A stretch of DNA of 64,000 nucleotides from Auanema rhodensis (GCA_964057225.1 OZ059896.1:22130501-22194500); one strand, 5' to 3'; positions 1-12,100 are shown, numbered from the stretch's first letter. Notes: generated by a model not told the origin, from the sequence alone. Numbers and translations are program-made.

Positions 1-6
1 GAAGCA

Positions 7-34
7 ATGTTGAGTGTACATGGAAACTCAACAT
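7..34. repeat. Inverted repeat 1, 9-bp arms, 10-base loop
   Basis: ATGTTGAGT (7-15) and ACTCAACAT (26-34) are perfect reverse complements around a 10-base loop. The element recurs in every monomer at the same offset. In subfamily B many copies carry GTTGATTG, which puts T opposite C in the stem with no compensating change. M6 (TGTGGAGT) and M90 and M93 (GTTCAGT) also break one pair. It could form a cruciform or an RNA hairpin, or bind a dimeric protein; none of these is shown by the sequence. Confidence 0.85.
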
Positions 35-117
35 ACACTAATGCATCATTTTCCAAACGATCATAACTAATTTTTGTATTAAGCGTTTCTCAATGTAGTA
101 TAGTGCATTCGATGCGG

Positions 118-168
118 ATTTTTAAGCTGCGTCGATCTGTGTTATCAGATTTGCGCTAGCTTAAAAAT
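118..168. repeat. Inverted repeat 2, long imperfect hairpin of about 51 bases
   Basis: ATTTTTAAGCT (118-128) pairs perfectly with AGCTTAAAAAT (158-168). Inside it, GCG can pair with CGC after a short bulge, and ATCTG (135-139) pairs with CAGAT (146-150) around the loop TGTTAT. It is the most extensive foldable element in the monomer and sits close to its centre. Variants fall inside the arms: TTTTTGAGCT and GCTAGTTTAAA are G-T wobble changes on the plus strand, while GGATATTTAAG, TTTTAAACTG and the one-T deletion in subfamily C weaken pairing. Confidence 0.85.
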
Positions 169-185
169 GCACCGATATATCAACT

Positions 186-207
186 GATATAAGTTCACAC
201 TTATATC
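186..207. repeat. Inverted repeat 3, 9-bp arms, 4-base loop TCAC
   Basis: GATATAAGT (186-194) and ACTTATATC (199-207) are exact reverse complements with a 4-base loop, the tightest hairpin in the monomer. The common subfamily D change GATGTAAGT replaces an A-T pair by G-T. The change AGTTTACAC lies at the loop and leaves the stem intact. CACACATATATCC (M81, M86, M89) breaks one pair. A hammerhead ribozyme was considered because CTGAT precedes the stem, and was rejected (see the rejected list). Confidence 0.85.
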
Positions 208-309
208 CTCGATTTTCACCCTGAAGAATTAATTTTTTCGTAGAATAACATTGTCCATCGTCTTTGCCTTGAAAAAAGGAATCTAAAAACATCTACTTTT
301 TGCTAAATT

Positions 310-344
310 ATTTTGAAATTTTTCGAAAAAATTTTTGTCAAAAT
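310..344. repeat. Inverted repeat 4 and A/T-tract segment
   Basis: ATTTTGA (310-316) and TCAAAAT (338-344) are reverse complements. They flank a near-palindrome centred on TTTTTCGAAAAA. Runs of T and A of four to six bases alternate from about 318 to 350, spaced roughly 7 to 10 bases apart. Tracts of this kind are known to curve DNA and to position nucleosomes; the curvature here is inferred, not measured. Variants are AAAAAAGTTTTG, AAAACATTTTTG and GAAAGTTTTCG, which change tract lengths in subfamily B. Confidence 0.75.
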
Positions 345-3300
345 GTTTTTGGAAGCAATGTTGAGTGTACATGGAAACTCAACATACACTAATGCATCAT
401 TTTTCAAACGATCATAACTAATTTTTGTATTAAGCGTTTCTCAATGTAGTATAGTGCATTCGATGCGGATTTTTAAGCTGCGTCGATCTGTGTTATCAGA
501 TTTGCGCTAGCTTAAAAATGCACCGAGATATCAACTGATATAAGTTCACACTTATATCATCGATTTTCACCCTGAAGAATTAATTTTTTCGTTGAATAAC
601 ATTGTCCATCGTCTTTGCCTTAAAAAAAGGAATCTAAAAACATCTACTTTTTGCTAAATTAATTTGAAATTTTTCGAAAAAATTTTTGTCAAAATGTTTT
701 TGGAAGCAATGTTGAGTGTACATGGAAACTCAACATACACTAATGCATCATTTTTCAAACGATCATAACTAATTTTTGTATTAAGCGTTTCTCAATGTAG
801 TATAGTGCATTCGATGCGGATTTTTAAGCTGCGTCGATCTGTGTTATCAGATTTGCGCTAGCTTAAAATTGCACCGATATATCAACTGATATAAGTTCAC
901 ACTTATATCCTCGATTTTCACCCTGAAGAATTAATTTTTTCGTAGAATAACATTGTCCATCGTCTTTGCCTTGAAAAAAGGAATCTAAAAACATCTACTT
1001 TTTGCTAAATTATTTTGAAATTTTTCGAAAAAATTTTTGTCAAAATGTTTTTGGAAGCAATGTTGAGTGTACATGGAAACTCAACATACACTAATGCATC
1101 ATTTTTCAAACGATCATAACTAATTTTTGTATTAAGCGTTTCTCAATGTAGTATAGTGCATTCGATGTGGATTTTTAAGATGCGTCGATCTGTGTTATCA
1201 GATTTGCGCTAGCTTAAAAATGCACCGAGATATCAACTGATATAAGTTCACACTTATATCCTCGATTTTCACCCTGAAGAATTAATTTTTTCGTAGAATA
1301 ACATTGTCCATCGTCTTTGCCTTAAAAAAAGGAATCTAAAAACATCTACTTTTTGCTAAATTATTTTGAAATTTTTCGAAAAAATTTTTGTCAAAATGTT
1401 TTTGGAAGCAATGTTGAGTGTACATGGAAACTCAACATACACTAATGCATCATTTTTCAAACGATCATAACTAATTTTTGTATTAAGCGTTTCTCAATGT
1501 AGTATAGTGCATTCGATGCGGATTTTTAAGCTGCGTCGATCTGTGTTATCAGATTTGCGCTAGCTTAAAAATGCACCGAGATATCAACTGATATAAGTTC
1601 ACACTTATATCCTCGATTTTCACCCTGAAGAATTAATTTTTTCGTAGAATAACATTGTCCATCGTCTTTGCCTTGAAAAAAGGAATCTAAAAACATCTAC
1701 TTTTTGCTAAATTATTTTGAAATTTTTCGAAAAAATTTTTGTCAAAATGTTTTTGGAAGCAATGTGGAGTGTACATGGAAACTCAACATACACTAATGCA
1801 TCATTTTCCGAACGATCATAACTAATTTTTGTATTAAGCGTTTCTCAATGTAGTATAGTGCATTCGATGCGGATTTTTAAGCTGCGTCGATCTGTGTTAT
1901 CAGATTTGCGCTAGCTTAAAAATGCACCGATATATCAACTGATATAAGTTCACACTTATATCCTCGATTTTCACCCTGAAGAATTAATTTTTTCGTAGAA
2001 TAACATTGTCCATCGTCTTTGCCTTGAAAAAAGGAATCTAAAAACATCTACTTTTTGCTAAATTATTTTGAAATTTTTCGAAAAAATTTTTGTCAAAATG
2101 TTTTTGGAAGCAATGTTGAGTGTACATGGAAACTCAACATACACTAATGCATCATTTTTCAAACGATCATAACTAATTTTTGTATTAAGCGTTTCTCAAT
2201 GTAGTATAGTGCATTCGATGCGGATTTTTAAGCTGCGTCGATCTGTGTTATCAGATTTGCGCTAGCTTAAAAATGCACCGAGATATCAACTGATTTAAGT
2301 TCACACTTATATCATCGATTTTCACCCTGAAGAATTAATTTTTTCGTTGAATAACATTGTCCATCGTCTTTGCCTTAAAAAAAGGAATCTAAAAACATCT
2401 ACTTTTTGCTAAATTAATTTGAAATTTTTCGAAAAAATTTTTGTCAAAATGTTTTTGGAAGCAATGTTGAGTGTACATGGAAACTCAACATACACTAATG
2501 CATCATTTTTCAAACGATCATAACTAATTTTTGTATTAAGCGTTTCTCAATGTAGTATAGTGCATTCGATGCGGATTTTCAAGCTGCGTCGATCTGTGTT
2601 ATCAGATTTGCGCTAGCTTAAAAATGCACCGAGATATCAACTGATATAAGTTCACACTTATATCATCGATTTTCACCCTGAAGAATTAATTTTTTCGTTG
2701 AATAACATTGTCCATCGTCTTTGCCTTAAAAAAAGGAATCTAAAAACATCTACTTTTTGCTAAATTATTTTGAAATTTTTCGAAAAAATTTTTGTCAAAA
2801 TGTTTTTGGAAGCAATGTTGAGTGTACATGGAAACTCAACATACACTAATGCATCATTTTTCAAACGATCATAACTAATTTTTGTATTAAGCGTTTCTCA
2901 ATGTAGTATAGTGCATTCGATGCGGATTTTTAAGCTGCGTCGATCTGTGTTATCAGATTTGCGCTAGCTTAAAAATGCACCGAGATATCAACTGATATAA
3001 GTTCACACTTATATCATCGATTTTCACCCTGAAGAATTAATTTTTTCGTTGAATAACATTGTCCATCGTCTTTGCCTTAAAAAAAGGAATCTAAAAACAT
3101 CTACTTTTTGCTAAATTATTTTGAAATTTTTCGAAAAAATTTTTGTCAAAATGTTTTTGGAAGCAATGTTGAGTGTACATGGAAACTCAACATACACTAA
3201 TGCATCATTTTTCAAACGATCATAACTAATTTTTGTATTAAGCGTTTCTCAATGTAGTATAGTGCATTCGATGCGGATTTTTAAGCTGCGTCGATCTGTG

Positions 3301-3861
3301 TTATCAGATTTGCGCTAGCTTAAAAATGCACCGAGATATCAACTGATATAAGTTCACACTTATATCATCGATTTTCACCCTGAAGAATTAATTTTTTCGT
3401 TGAATAACATTGTCCATCGTCTTTGCCTTAAAAAAAGGAATCTAAAAACATCTACTTTTTGCTAAATTATTTTGAAATTTTTCGAAAAAATTTTTGTCAA
3501 AATGTTTTTGGAAGCAATGTTGAGTGTACATGGAAACTCAACATACACTAATGCATCATTTTTCAAACGATCATAACTAATTTTTGTATTAAGCGTTTCT
3601 CAATGTAGTATAGTGCATTCGATGCGGATTTTTAAGCTGCGTCGATCTGTGTTATCAGATTTGCGCTAGCTTAAAAATGCACCGAGATATCAACTGATAT
3701 AAGTTCACACTTATATCATCGATTTTCACCCTGAAGAATTAATTTTTTCGTTGAATAACATTGTCCATCGTCTTTGCCTTAAAAAAAGGAATCTAAAAAC
3801 ATCTACTTTTTGCTAAATTATTTTGAAATTTTTCGAAAAAATTTTTGTCAAAATGTTTTTG

Positions 3862-6800
3862 GAAGCAATGTTGAGTGTACATGGAAACTCAACATACACT
3901 AATGCATCATTTTTCAAACGATCATAACTAATTTTTGTATTAAGCGTTTCTCAATGTAGTATAGTGCATTCGATGCGGATTTTTAAGCTGCGTCGATCTG
4001 TGTTATCAGATTTGCGCTAGCTTAAAAATGCACCGAGATATCAACTGATATAAGTTCACACTTATATCCTCGATTTTCACCCTGAAGAATTAATTTTTTC
4101 GTAGAATAACATTGTCCATCGTCTTTGCCTTGAAAAAAGGAATCTAAAAACATCTACTTTTTGCTAAATTATTTTGAAATTTTTCGAAAAAATTTTTGTC
4201 AAAATGTTTTTGGAAGCAATGTTGAGTGTACATGGAAACTCAACATACACTAATGCATCATTTTCCAAACGATCATAACTAATTTTTGTATTAAGCGTTT
4301 CTCAATGTAGTATAGTGCATTCGATGCGGATTTTTAAGCTGCGTCGATCTGTGTTATCAGATTTGCGCTAGCTTAAAAATGCACCGATATATCAACTGAT
4401 ATAAGTTCACACTTATATCCTCGATTTTCACCCTGAAGAATTAATTTTTTCGTAGAATAACATTGTCCATCGTCTTTGCCTTGAAAAAAGGAATCTAAAA
4501 ACATCTACTTTTTGCTAAATTATTTTGAAATTTTTCGAAAAAATTTTTGTCAAAATGTTTTTGGAAGCAATGTTGAGTGTACATGGAAACTCAACATACA
4601 CTAATGCATCATTTTTCAAACGATCATAACTAATTTTTGTATTAAGCGTTTCTCAATGTAGTATAGTGCATTCGATGCGGATTTTTAAGCTGCGTCGATC
4701 TGTGTTATCAGATTTGCGCTAGCTTAAAAATGCACCGAGATATCAACTGATATAAGTTCACACTTATATCATCGATTTTCACCCTGAAGAATTAATTTTT
4801 TCGTTGAATAACATTGTCCATCGTCTTTGCCTTAAAAAAAGGAATCTAAAAACATCTACTTTTTGCTAAATTAATTTGAAATTTTTCGAAAAAATTTTTG
4901 TCAAAATGTTTTTGGAAGCAATGTTGAGTGTACATGGAAACTCAACATACACTAATGCATCATTTTTCAAACGATCATAACTAATTTTTGTATTAAGCGT
5001 TTCTCAATGTAGTATAGTGCATTCGATGCGGATTTTTAAGCTGCGTCGATCTGTGTTATCAGATTTGCGCTAGCTTAAAAATGCACCGAGATATCAACTG
5101 ATATAAGTTCACACTTATATCATCGATTTTCACCCTGAAGAATTAATTTTTTCGTTGAATAACATTGTCCATCGTCTTTGCCTTAATAAAAGGAATCTAA
5201 AAACATCTACTTTTTGCTAAATTAATTTGAAATTTTTCGAAAAAATTTTTGTCAAAATGTTTTTGGAAGCAATGTTGAGTGTACATGGAAACTCAACATA
5301 CACTAATGCATCATTTTTCAAACGATCATAACTAATTTTTGTATTAAGCGTTTCTCAATGTAGTATAGTGCATTCGATGCGGATTTTTAAGCTGCGTCGA
5401 TCTGTGTTATCAGATTTGCGCTAGCTTAAAAATGCACCGAGATATCAACTGATATAAGTTCACACTTATATCATCGATTTTCACCCTGAAGAATTAATTT
5501 TTTCGTTGAATAACATTGTCCATCGTCTTTGCCTTAAAAAAAGGAATCTAAAAACATCTACTTTTTGCTAAATTATTTTGAAAGTTTTCGAAAAAATTTT
5601 TGTCAAAATGTTTTTGGAAGCAATGTTGATTGTACATGGAAACTCAACATACACTAATGCATCATTTTTCAAACGATCATAACTAATTTTTGTATTAAGC
5701 GTTTCTCAATGTAGTATAGTGCTTTTGATGCGGATTTTTAAGCTGCGTCGATCTGTGTTATCAGATTTGCGCTAGCTTAAAAATGCACCGAGATATCAAC
5801 TGATATAAGTTCACACTTATATCATCGATTTTCACCCTGAAGAATTAATTTTTTCGTTGAATAACATTGTCCATCGTCTTTGCCTTAAAAAAAAGAATCT
5901 AAAAACATCTACTTTTTGCTAAATTATTTTGAAATTTTTCGAAAAAATTTTTGTCAAAATGTTTTTGGAAGCAATGTTGATTGTACATGGAAACTCAACA
6001 TACACTAATGCATCATTTTTCAAACAATCATAACTAATTTTTGTATTAAGCGTTTTTCAATGTAGTATAGTGCATTCGATGCGGATTTTTAAGCTGCGTC
6101 GATCTGTGTTATCAGATTTGCGCTAGCTTAAAAATGCACCGAGATATCAACTGATATAAGTTCACACTTATATCATCGATTTTCACCCTGAAGAATTAAT
6201 TTTTTCGTTGAATAACATTGTCCATCGTCTTTGCCTTAAAAAAAGGAATCTAAAAACATCTACTTTTTGCTAAATTATTTTGAAATTTTTCGAAAAAATT
6301 TTTGTCAAAATGTTTTTGGAAGCAATGTTGAGTGTACATGGAAACTCAACATACACTAATGCATCATTTTTCAAACGATCATAACTAATTTTTGTATTAA
6401 GCGTTTCTCAATGTAGTATAGTGCATTCGATGCGGATTTTTAAGCTGCGTCGATCTGTGTTATCAGATTTGCGCTAGCTTAAAAATGCACCGAGATATCA
6501 ACTGATATAAGTTCACACTTATATCCTCGATTTTCACCCTGAAGAATTAATTTTTTCGTAGAATAACATTGTCCATCGTCTTTGCCTTGAAAAAAGGAAT
6601 CTAAAAACATCTACTTTTTGCTAAATTATTTTGAAATTTTTCGAAAAAATTTTTGTCAAAATGTTTTTGGAAGCAATGTTGAGTGTACATGGAAACTCAA
6701 CATACACTAATGCATCATTTTCCAAACGATCATAACTAATTTTTGTATTAAGCGTTTCTCAATGTAGTATAGTGCATTCGATGCGGATTTTTAAGCTGCG

Positions 6801-8775
6801 TCGATCTGTGTTATCAGATTTGCGCTAGCTTAAAAATGCACCGATATATCAACTGATATAAGTTCACACTTATATCCTCGATTTTCACCCTGAAGAATTA
6901 ATTTTTTCGTAGAATAACATTGTTCATCGTCTTTGCCTTGAAAAAAGGAATCTAAAAACATCTACTTTTTGCTAAATTATTTTGAAATTTTTCGAAAAAA
7001 TTTTTGTCAAAATGTTTTTGGAAGCAATGTTGAGTGTACATGGAAACTCAACATACACTAATGCATCATTTTTCAAACGATCATAACTAATTTTTGTATT
7101 AAGCGTTTCTCAATGTAGTATAGTGCATTCGATGCGGATTTTTAAGCTGCGTCGATCTGTGTTATCAGATTTGCGCTAGCTTAAAAATGCACCGAGATAT
7201 CAACTGATATAAGTTCACACTTATATCATCGATTTTCACCCTGAAGAATTAATTTTTTCGTTGAATAACATTGTCCATCGTCTTTGCCTTAAAAAAAGGA
7301 ATCTAAAAACATCTACTTTTTGCTAAATTAATTTGAAATTTTTCGAAAAAATTTTTGTCAAAATGTTTTTGGAAGCAATGTTGAGTGTACATGGAAACTC
7401 AACATACACTAATGCATCATTTTTCAAACGATCATAACTAATTTTTGTATTAAGCGTTTCTCAATGTAGTATAGTGCATTCGATGCGGATTTTTAAGCTG
7501 CGTCGATCTGTGTTATCAGATTTGCGCTAGCTTAAAAATGCACCGAGATATCAACTGATATAAGTTCACACTTATATCATCGATTTTCACCCTGAAGAAT
7601 TAATTTTTTCGTTGAATAACATTGTCCATCGTCTTTGCCTTAATAAAAGGAATCTAAAAACATCTACTTTTTGCTAAATTAATTTGAAATTTTTCGAAAA
7701 AATTTTTGTCAAAATGTTTTTGGAAGCAATGTTGAGTGTACATGGAAACTCAACATACACTAATGCATCATTTTTCAAACGATCATAACTAATTTTTGTA
7801 TTAAGCGTTTCTCAATGTAGTATAGTGCATTCGATGCGGATTTTTAAGCTGCGTCGATCTGTGTTATCAGATTTGCGCTAGCTTAAAAATGCACCGAGAT
7901 ATCAACTGATATAAGTTCACACTTATATCATCGATTTTCACCCTGAAGAATTAATTTTTTCGTTGAATAACATTGTCCATCGTCTTTGCCTTAAAAAAAG
8001 GAATCTAAAAACATCTACTTTTTGCTAAATTATTTTGAAAGTTTTCGAAAAAATTTTTGTCAAAATGTTTTTGGAAGCAATGTTGATTGTACATGGAAAC
8101 TCAACATACACTAATGCATCATTTTTCAAACGATCATAACTAATTTTTGTATTAAGCGTTTCTCAATGTAGTATAGTGCTTTTGATGCGGATTTTTAAGC
8201 TGCGTCGATCTGTGTTATCAGATTTGCGCTAGCTTAAAAATGCACCGAGATATCAACTGATATAAGTTCACACTTATATCATCGATTTTCACCCTGAAGA
8301 ATTAATTTTTTCGTTGAATAACATTGTCCATCGTCTTTGCCTTAAAAAAAAGAATCTAAAAACATCTACTTTTTGCTAAATTATTTTGAAATTTTTCGAA
8401 AAAATTTTTGTCAAAATGTTTTTGGAAGCAATGTTGATTGTACATGGAAACTCAACATACACTAATGCATCATTTTTCAAACAATCATAACTAATTTTTG
8501 TATTAAGCGTTTTTCAATGTAGTATAGTGCATTCGATGCGGATTTTTAAGCTGCGTCGATCTGTGTTATCAGATTTGCGCTAGCTTAAAAATGCACCGAG
8601 ATATCAACTGATATAAGTTCACACTTATATCCTCGATTTTCACCCTGAAGAATTAATTTTTTCGTTGAATAACATTGTCCATCGTCTTTGCCTTGAAAAA
8701 AGGAATCTAAAAACATCTACTTTTTGCTAAATTATTTTGAAATTTTTCGAAAAAATTTTTGTCAAAATGTTTTTG
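3862..8775. repeat. Higher-order repeat: 7 monomers in tandem twice (2,457 bp each)
   Basis: M12-M18 (3862-6318) and M19-M25 (6319-8775) carry the same series of variant states in order: GTAGAAT type; TTTTCCAAAC with CCGATATATC; ATCATCG with TTAATTT; CCTTAATAAAAGG; GAAAGTTTTCG; GTTGATTG with GTGCTTTTGATG; and GTTGATTG with CAAACAATC and GCGTTTTTC. I noticed one change in M20 (TTGTTCATCG for TTGTCCATCG) and a switch in M25 to ATCCTCG and CCTTGAAAA. The switch places one edge of the duplication inside that monomer. M5-M7 look like an older, partial third copy seven monomers to the left. Confidence 0.88.
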
Positions 8776-9126
8776 GAAGCAATGTTGAGTGTACATGGAA
8801 ACTCAACATACACTAATGCATCATTTTTCAAACGATCATAACTAATTTTTGTATTAAGCGTTTCTCAATGTAGTATAGTGCATTCGATGCGGATTTTTAA
8901 GCTGCGTCGATCTGTGTTATCAGATTTGCGCTAGCTTAAAAATGCACCGAGATATCAACTGATATAAGTTCACACTTATATCATCGATTTTCACCCTGAA
9001 GAATTAATTTTTTCGTTGAATAACATTGTCCATCGTCTTTGCCTTAAAAAAAGGAATCTAAAAACATCTACTTTTTGCTAAATTAATTTGAAATTTTTCG
9101 AAAAAATTTTTGTCAAAATGTTTTTG

Positions 9127-12100
9127 GAAGCAATGTTGAGTGTACATGGAAACTCAACATACACTAATGCATCATTTTTCAAACGATCATAACTAATTTT
9201 TGTATTAAGCGTTTCTCAATGTAGTATAGTGCATTCGATGCGGATTTTTAAGCTGCGTCGATCTGTGTTATCAGATTTGCGCTAGCTTAAAAATGCACCG
9301 ATATATCAACTGATATAAGTTCACACTTATATCCTCGATTTTCACCCTGAAGAATTAATTTTTTCGTAGAATAACATTGTCCATCGTCTTTGCCTTGAAA
9401 AAAGGAATCTAAAAACATCTACTTTTTGCTAAATTATTTTGAAATTTTTCGAAAAAATTTTTGTCAAAATGTTTTTGGAAGCAATGTTGAGTGTACATGG
9501 AAACTCAACATACACTAATGCATCATTTTTCAAACGATCATAACTAATTTTTGTATTAAGCGTTTCTCAATGTAGTATAGTGCATTCGATGCGGATTTTT
9601 AAGCTGCGTCGATCTGTGTTATCAGATTTGCGCTAGCTTAAAAATGCACCGAGATATCAACTGATATAAGTTCACACTTATATCCTCGATTTTCACCCTG
9701 AAGAATTGATTTTTTCGTTGAATAACATTGTCCATCGTTTTTGCCTTGAAAAAAGAAATCTAAAAACATCTACTTTTTGCTAAATTATTTTGAAATTTTT
9801 CGAAAAAATTTTTGTCAAAATGTTTTTGGAAGCAATGTTGATTGTACATGGAAACTCAACATACACTAATGCATCATTTTTCAAACAATCATAACTAATT
9901 TTTGTATTAAGCGTTTTTCAATGTAGTATAATGCATTCGATGCGGATTTTTAAGCTGCGTCGATCTGTGTTATCAGATTTGCGCTAGCTTAAAAATGCAC
10001 CGAGATATCAACTGATATAAGTTCACACTTATATCCTCGATTTTCACCCTGAAGAATTAATTTTTTCGTTGAATAACATTGTCCATCGTCTTTGCCTTGA
10101 AAAAAGGAATCTAAAAACATCTACTTTTTGCTAAATTATTTTGAAATTTTTCGAAAAAATTTTTGTCAAAATGTTTTTGGAAGCAATGTTGAGTGTACAT
10201 GGAAACTCAACATACACTAATGCATCATTTTTCAAACGATCATAACTAATTTTTGTATTAAGCGTTTCTCAATGTAGTATAGTGCATTCGATGCGGATTT
10301 TTAAGCTGCGTCGATCTGTGTTATCAGATTTGCGCTAGCTTAAAAATGCACCGATATATCAACTGATATAAGTTCACACTTATATCCTCGATTTTCACCC
10401 TGAAGAATTAATTTTTTCGTAGAATAACATTGTCCATCGTCTTTGCCTTGAAAAAAGGAATCTAAAAACATCTACTTTTTGCTAAATTATTTTGAAATTT
10501 TTCGAAAAAATTTTTGTCAAAATGTTTTTGGAAGCAATGTTGAGTGTACATGGAAACTCAACATACACTAATGCATCATTTTTCAAACGATCATAACTAA
10601 TTTTTGTATTAAGCGTTTCTCAATGTAGTATAGTGCATTCGATGCGGATTTTTAAGCTGCGTCGATCTGTGTTATCAGATTTGCGCTAGCTTAAAAATGC
10701 ACCGAGATATCAACTGATATAAGTTCACACTTATATCCTCGATTTTCACCCTGAAGAATTAATTTTTTCGTTGAATAACATTGTCCATCGTCTTTGCCTT
10801 GAAAAAAGGAATCTAAAAACATCTACTTTTTGCTAAATTATTTTGAAATTTTTCGAAAAAATTTTTGTCAAAATGTTTTTGGAAGCAATGTTGAGTGTAC
10901 ATGGAAACTCAACATACACTAATGCATCATTTTTCAAACGATCATAACTAATTTTTGTATTAAGCGTTTCTCAATGTAGTATAGTGCATTCGATGCGGAT
11001 TTTTAAGCTGCGTCGATCTGTGTTATCAGATTTGCGCTAGCTTAAAAATGCACCGAGATATCAACTGATATAAGTTCACACTTATATCCTCGATTTTCAC
11101 CCTGAAGAATTAATTTTTTCGTAGAATAACATTGTCCATCGTCTTTGCCTTGAAAAAAGGAATCTAAAAACATCTACTTTTTGCTAAATTATTTTGAAAT
11201 TTTTCGAAAAAATTTTTGTCAAAATGTTTTTGGAAGCAATGTTGAGTGTACATGGAAACTCAACATACACTAATGCATCATTTTTCAAACGATCATAACT
11301 AATTTTTGTATTAAGCGTTTCTCAATGTAGTATAGTGCATTCGATGCGGATTTTTAAGCTGCGTCGATCTGTGTTATCAGATTTGCGCTAGCTTAAAAAT
11401 GCACCGATATATCAACTGATATAAGTTCACACTTATATCCTCGATTTTCACCCTGAAGAATTAATTTTTTCGTAGAATAACATTGTCCATCGTCTTTGCC
11501 TTGAAAAAAGGAATCTAAAAACATCTACTTTTTGCTAAATTATTTTGAAATTTTTCGAAAAAATTTTTGTCAAAATGTTTTTGGAAGCAATGTTGAGTGT
11601 ACATGGAAACTCAACATACACTAATGCATCATTTTTCAAACGATCATAACTAATTTTTGTATTAAGCGTTTCTCAATGTAGTATAGTGCATTCGATGCGG
11701 ATTTTTAAGCTGCGTCGATCTGTGTTATCAGATTTGCGCTAGCTTAAAAATGCACCGAGATATCAACTGATATAAGTTCACACTTATATCCTCGATTTTC
11801 ACCCTGAAGAATTGATTTTTTCGTTGAATAACATTGTCCATCGTTTTTGCCTTGAAAAAAGAAATCTAAAAACATCTACTTTTTGCTAAATTATTTTGAA
11901 ATTTTTCGAAAAAATTTTTGTCAAAATGTTTTTGGAAGCAATGTTGATTGTACATGGAAACTCAACATACACTAATGCATCATTTTTCAAACAATCATAA
12001 CTAATTTTTGTATTAAGCGTTTTTCAATGTAGTATAGTGCATTCGATGCGGATTTTTAAGCTGCGTCGATCTGTGTTATCAGATTTGCGCTAGCTTAAAA

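Larger units (their letters stand above)
1..351 (+). repeat. Reference monomer M1 of the 351-bp satellite
   Basis: This first copy serves as the map for all others. In order it holds: an inverted repeat around GTTGAGT/ACTCAAC (7-34); a segment with the variable TTTTCCAAAC/TTTTTCAAAC site (near 53) and the TATTAAGCG/TATCAAGCG/TATCAAACG site (near 78-86); the short palindrome GCAT-TCG-ATGC (105-115); a long imperfect hairpin (118-168); the CCGATATATC/CCGAGATATC site (172-181); a 9-bp hairpin (186-207); the ATCCTCG/ATCATCG site (near 205-211); the GTAGAAT/GTTGAAT/GTCGAAT/GTTAAAT site (near 240-246); the homopolymer site after TTTGCC (near 265-280); and an A/T-tract quasi-palindrome (310-344). 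The same subset of positions varies throughout the array, so copies can be classed by these states. The start point is an arbitrary phase. Confidence 0.95.
1..9477. repeat. Subfamily A segment (M1-M27)
   Basis: Twenty-seven 351-bp copies mix two main types. One has CCGATATATC or CCGAGATATC with ATCCTCG, GTAGAAT and CCTTGAAAAAAGG. The other has CCGAGATATC with ATCATCG, GTTGAAT and CCTTAAAAAAAGG, often with AAATTAATTTG. M8-M11 (2458-3861) are four nearly identical successive copies of the second type. M6 is unusual in having TGTGGAGT and TTTTCCGAAC. M1-M2 match M13-M14 in their main states. No gene or other element is present. Confidence 0.85.

Noticed and set aside
103-117. RNA polymerase III B-box-like sequence CATTCGATGCG
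   Set aside because: It agrees with the core TTCGA but not the flanking GG and CC, and I see no A box at a suitable distance and no tRNA or SINE-like structure.
185-230. Possible hammerhead ribozyme, because CTGAT (CTGATG in subfamily D) precedes a tight hairpin
   Set aside because: The full CTGANGA core is absent. The bases after the stem read CTCGA and not GAAA, and I see no matching cleavage-site stem on either strand.
236-256. CENP-B-box-like start TTTCGTTG in GTTGAAT copies
   Set aside because: Only the left half agrees with the CENP-B box; the required CGGG half reads ACAT. GTAGAAT and GTTAAAT copies lose even the left half. ATTCGATGCGGA (near 107-118) fails as well, lacking the central A and CGGG.
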